Source: Trichomonas vaginalis G3
Taxonomy: Eukaryota; Parabasalia; Trichomonadida; Trichomonadidae
Direction of reading: 5' to 3'
Length of the DNA stretch: 64,000 nt
Assembly: GCF_026262505.1 (NCBI RefSeq)
Contig: NC_067206.1
Location: 2,046,001-2,110,000, forward strand
Below are positions 62,732 through 64,000 of the stretch, piece after piece (position 1 is the first letter of the stretch; the number at the start of each line of letters is the position of its first letter). The position numbers and the translations under genes are program-made. Below the pieces are notes generated by a model. It saw only the letters and a list, made by a program, of their open reading frames with translations. It made no database searches and was not told the DNA's origin.

Positions 62732-64000
62732 TCACTTCTTAACAAAGTAATATGTGCTTCTTACACCACCATAGCTCAAACGTTTCTTTTCAAACATCGA
62801 TTGAAACTTATTTTGAGCCATTGGCTTTAGTCTCTTTTTCTTCAAATACGCCAAGAAATCTTCTTCACATCTTTTCACTTCATAGCCTTCTTTAAACTCC
62901 TCCTTGTTAAGTTCTATGAAATCCTTTATCTCATTCTTTGTTGCAATGGCTTCTTCACGAACGACATCATGAACTATTTCATCACTGTTCTCATGTATGA
63001 CCTCCTCACTGTTCTCATGAACTATTTCATCACTGTTCTCATGTATGACCTCCTCACTGTTCTCATGAACTATTTCAACACTGTTCTCATGAACGACCTC
63101 CTTACTGTCTTTCATAAGCGTTTCAAAATCTCCTTTACTCATTACTTCAATCTCATGCTGTTCACAGTAGTACTTAAACTCACTGTATATGTCTTTGTTG
63201 TATGTTATATTGCTTCCCATGTACTCCATGAATTTTTCAAGCACTTCCTCATAATTCACTGTTTCTTTCTTTCCACGACCTTCTAATATCATACTTGCTT
63301 CGTAAATATAACTTCTTGCAGAACCGTCTCGCTTTCTACTTCTCTTCACAAATTCTCTCATCTTGCCACCAAATACATTTGAACTACATGCAAAGAATTC
63401 ATTCTCCTTCGCAAATTCTTTATATCTTCTGTAGCACTCTGTACAATTCCATCCGGATACAAACTTTTCATAGAACTCCTCGTAAAACATTTGGTAAGGT
63501 GTTTTGTTCATTTCGATGAGTTCTTGTTTAGCCCTGGTGAATGGTATCTTCCTTACATCAAATTCACTTAAATCTTTCCTCATGAAGTACGTCAGTAAGT
63601 TTGAATAAAACTCTTCATTAAAGCTTTCAATGAGATTTGAGAAATATTCGTAATTTCCTTTGTATCTGCTGCTTACGTCAATGACAACAAATCTTCTGTC
63701 GTCTTTGTCAATCTTTACTGAGTTGAAGTTGTTAGATATCATGATGATATTACAAACATTCTCTATCTTTCTTACTGGCTGACACTTCTGATTTAAGTCC
63801 AACTGAGTCTCTGTTACTATTGACTTTAGTGCGTCGTGGTTCATGACCTTAGACGTATCGCATGAGCTTAGTTCATTGCATACGATGAGCTTCATGTTCT
63901 CAATAGCAGCATTGAATCTACCAACCACATTCTCTATTGCCGTTATATTATTGTTGGCGTACTTGCTAATGAGCTCGCATAGAACATTACTAAGTACATT
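62732..64000 (-). CDS. SF3 helicase of a second family (5' end outside window)
   Basis: The frame is open from the window edge to 62732. Walker A lies outside. Visible are the Walker B-type NMKLIVCNELSSCDTSKVM, motif C NIIMISNNFNSVKI and the arginine segment KDDRRFVVI, in the same spacing as in the 3203 helicase, to which it is clearly related but diverged. A low-complexity insert of EEVIHENSDEIVHEN repeats (about 62965-63110) and two further conserved winged-helix-like segments (FLAYLKKKRLKPMAQNKFQS) follow. It would serve replication of element E, a Maverick-like element of a different lineage. Confidence 0.8.
   Translation of the reverse strand, partial: NVLSNVLCELISKYANNNITAIENVVGRFNAAIENMKLIVCNELSSCDTSKVMNHDALKSIVTETQLDLNQKCQPVRKIENVCNIIMISNNFNSVKIDKDDRRFVVIDVSSRYKGNYEYFSNLIESFNEEFYSNLLTYFMRKDLSEFDVRKIPFTRAKQELIEMNKTPYQMFYEEFYEKFVSGWNCTECYRRYKEFAKENEFFACSSNVFGGKMREFVKRSRKRDGSARSYIYEASMILEGRGKKETVNYEEVLEKFMEYMGSNITYNKDIYSEFKYYCEQHEIEVMSKGDFETLMKDSKEVVHENSVEIVHENSEEVIHENSDEIVHENSEEVIHENSDEIVHDVVREEAIATKNEIKDFIELNKEEFKEGYEVKRCEEDFLAYLKKKRLKPMAQNKFQSMFEKKRLSYGGVRSTYYFVKK
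62965..63110 (-). repeat. 48-bp minisatellite in the helicase C-terminus
   Basis: About three tandem copies of a 48-base unit encode SEEVIHENSDEIVHEN. The half-unit of 24 bases is itself repeated, and the array is in frame with no stop. Confidence 0.75.

Noticed and set aside
1..64000. tRNA, rRNA or snRNA genes
   Set aside because: I looked for cloverleaf-like and conserved rRNA segments while reading and saw none. A covariance-model scan would be needed to exclude them fully.

Overview
The window looks like a scaffold of Trichomonas vaginalis or a close parabasalid. It is AT-rich, the genes have no visible introns, some starts carry a TCA-Y-W initiator a few bases upstream, and most of the DNA is Maverick/Polinton-type giant transposons plus mariner relics. 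This assignment is inferred from gene content. Sequence quality is uneven: there is a 100-N gap at 30564-30663, and the DNA on both sides of it is full of single-base indels.

Layout. (A) 1-12062: right part of a Maverick, mostly minus strand, ending in a terminal module; a 625-bp foldback transposon sits in its largest gene. (Host island) 12063-16941: a 1.9-kb palindromic hairpin element, an ERV46/ERGIC-type secretory gene and a possible axonemal protein gene. (Outer Maverick and B) from 16942: a Maverick end carrying the start of a Dam-like methylase, broken at 17325 by a second Maverick end; copy B then runs on the plus strand to the gap. (C) 30664-33447: an indel-riddled inverted copy of B's large gene, ending in a terminal module. 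(Relics) 33485-38510: a decayed hairpin element, two head-to-head mariner copies and a polypyrimidine tract. (D) 38521-60848: the most complete Maverick, about 22 kb. It holds Dam, a phage-like tail fibre, the integrase, a small-gene cluster, repeat arrays, the helicase/ATPase/capsid block and the large protein. (E) 60849-64000: start of a different element, with a 319-bp tandem duplication and a second SF3 helicase family.

How the genes fit together: integrase (insertion), SF3 helicase (DNA replication), A32-like packaging ATPase and jelly-roll-like capsid proteins (virion), a large coiled-coil protein (probably structural), Dam-like methylase (DNA modification) and a tail-fibre module (possible receptor binding) describe a virus-like transposon. 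I found no family-B DNA polymerase and no adenain-type protease in any copy. Every copy has frameshifts or stops in several genes, mostly at different places, so no copy is intact as read here.
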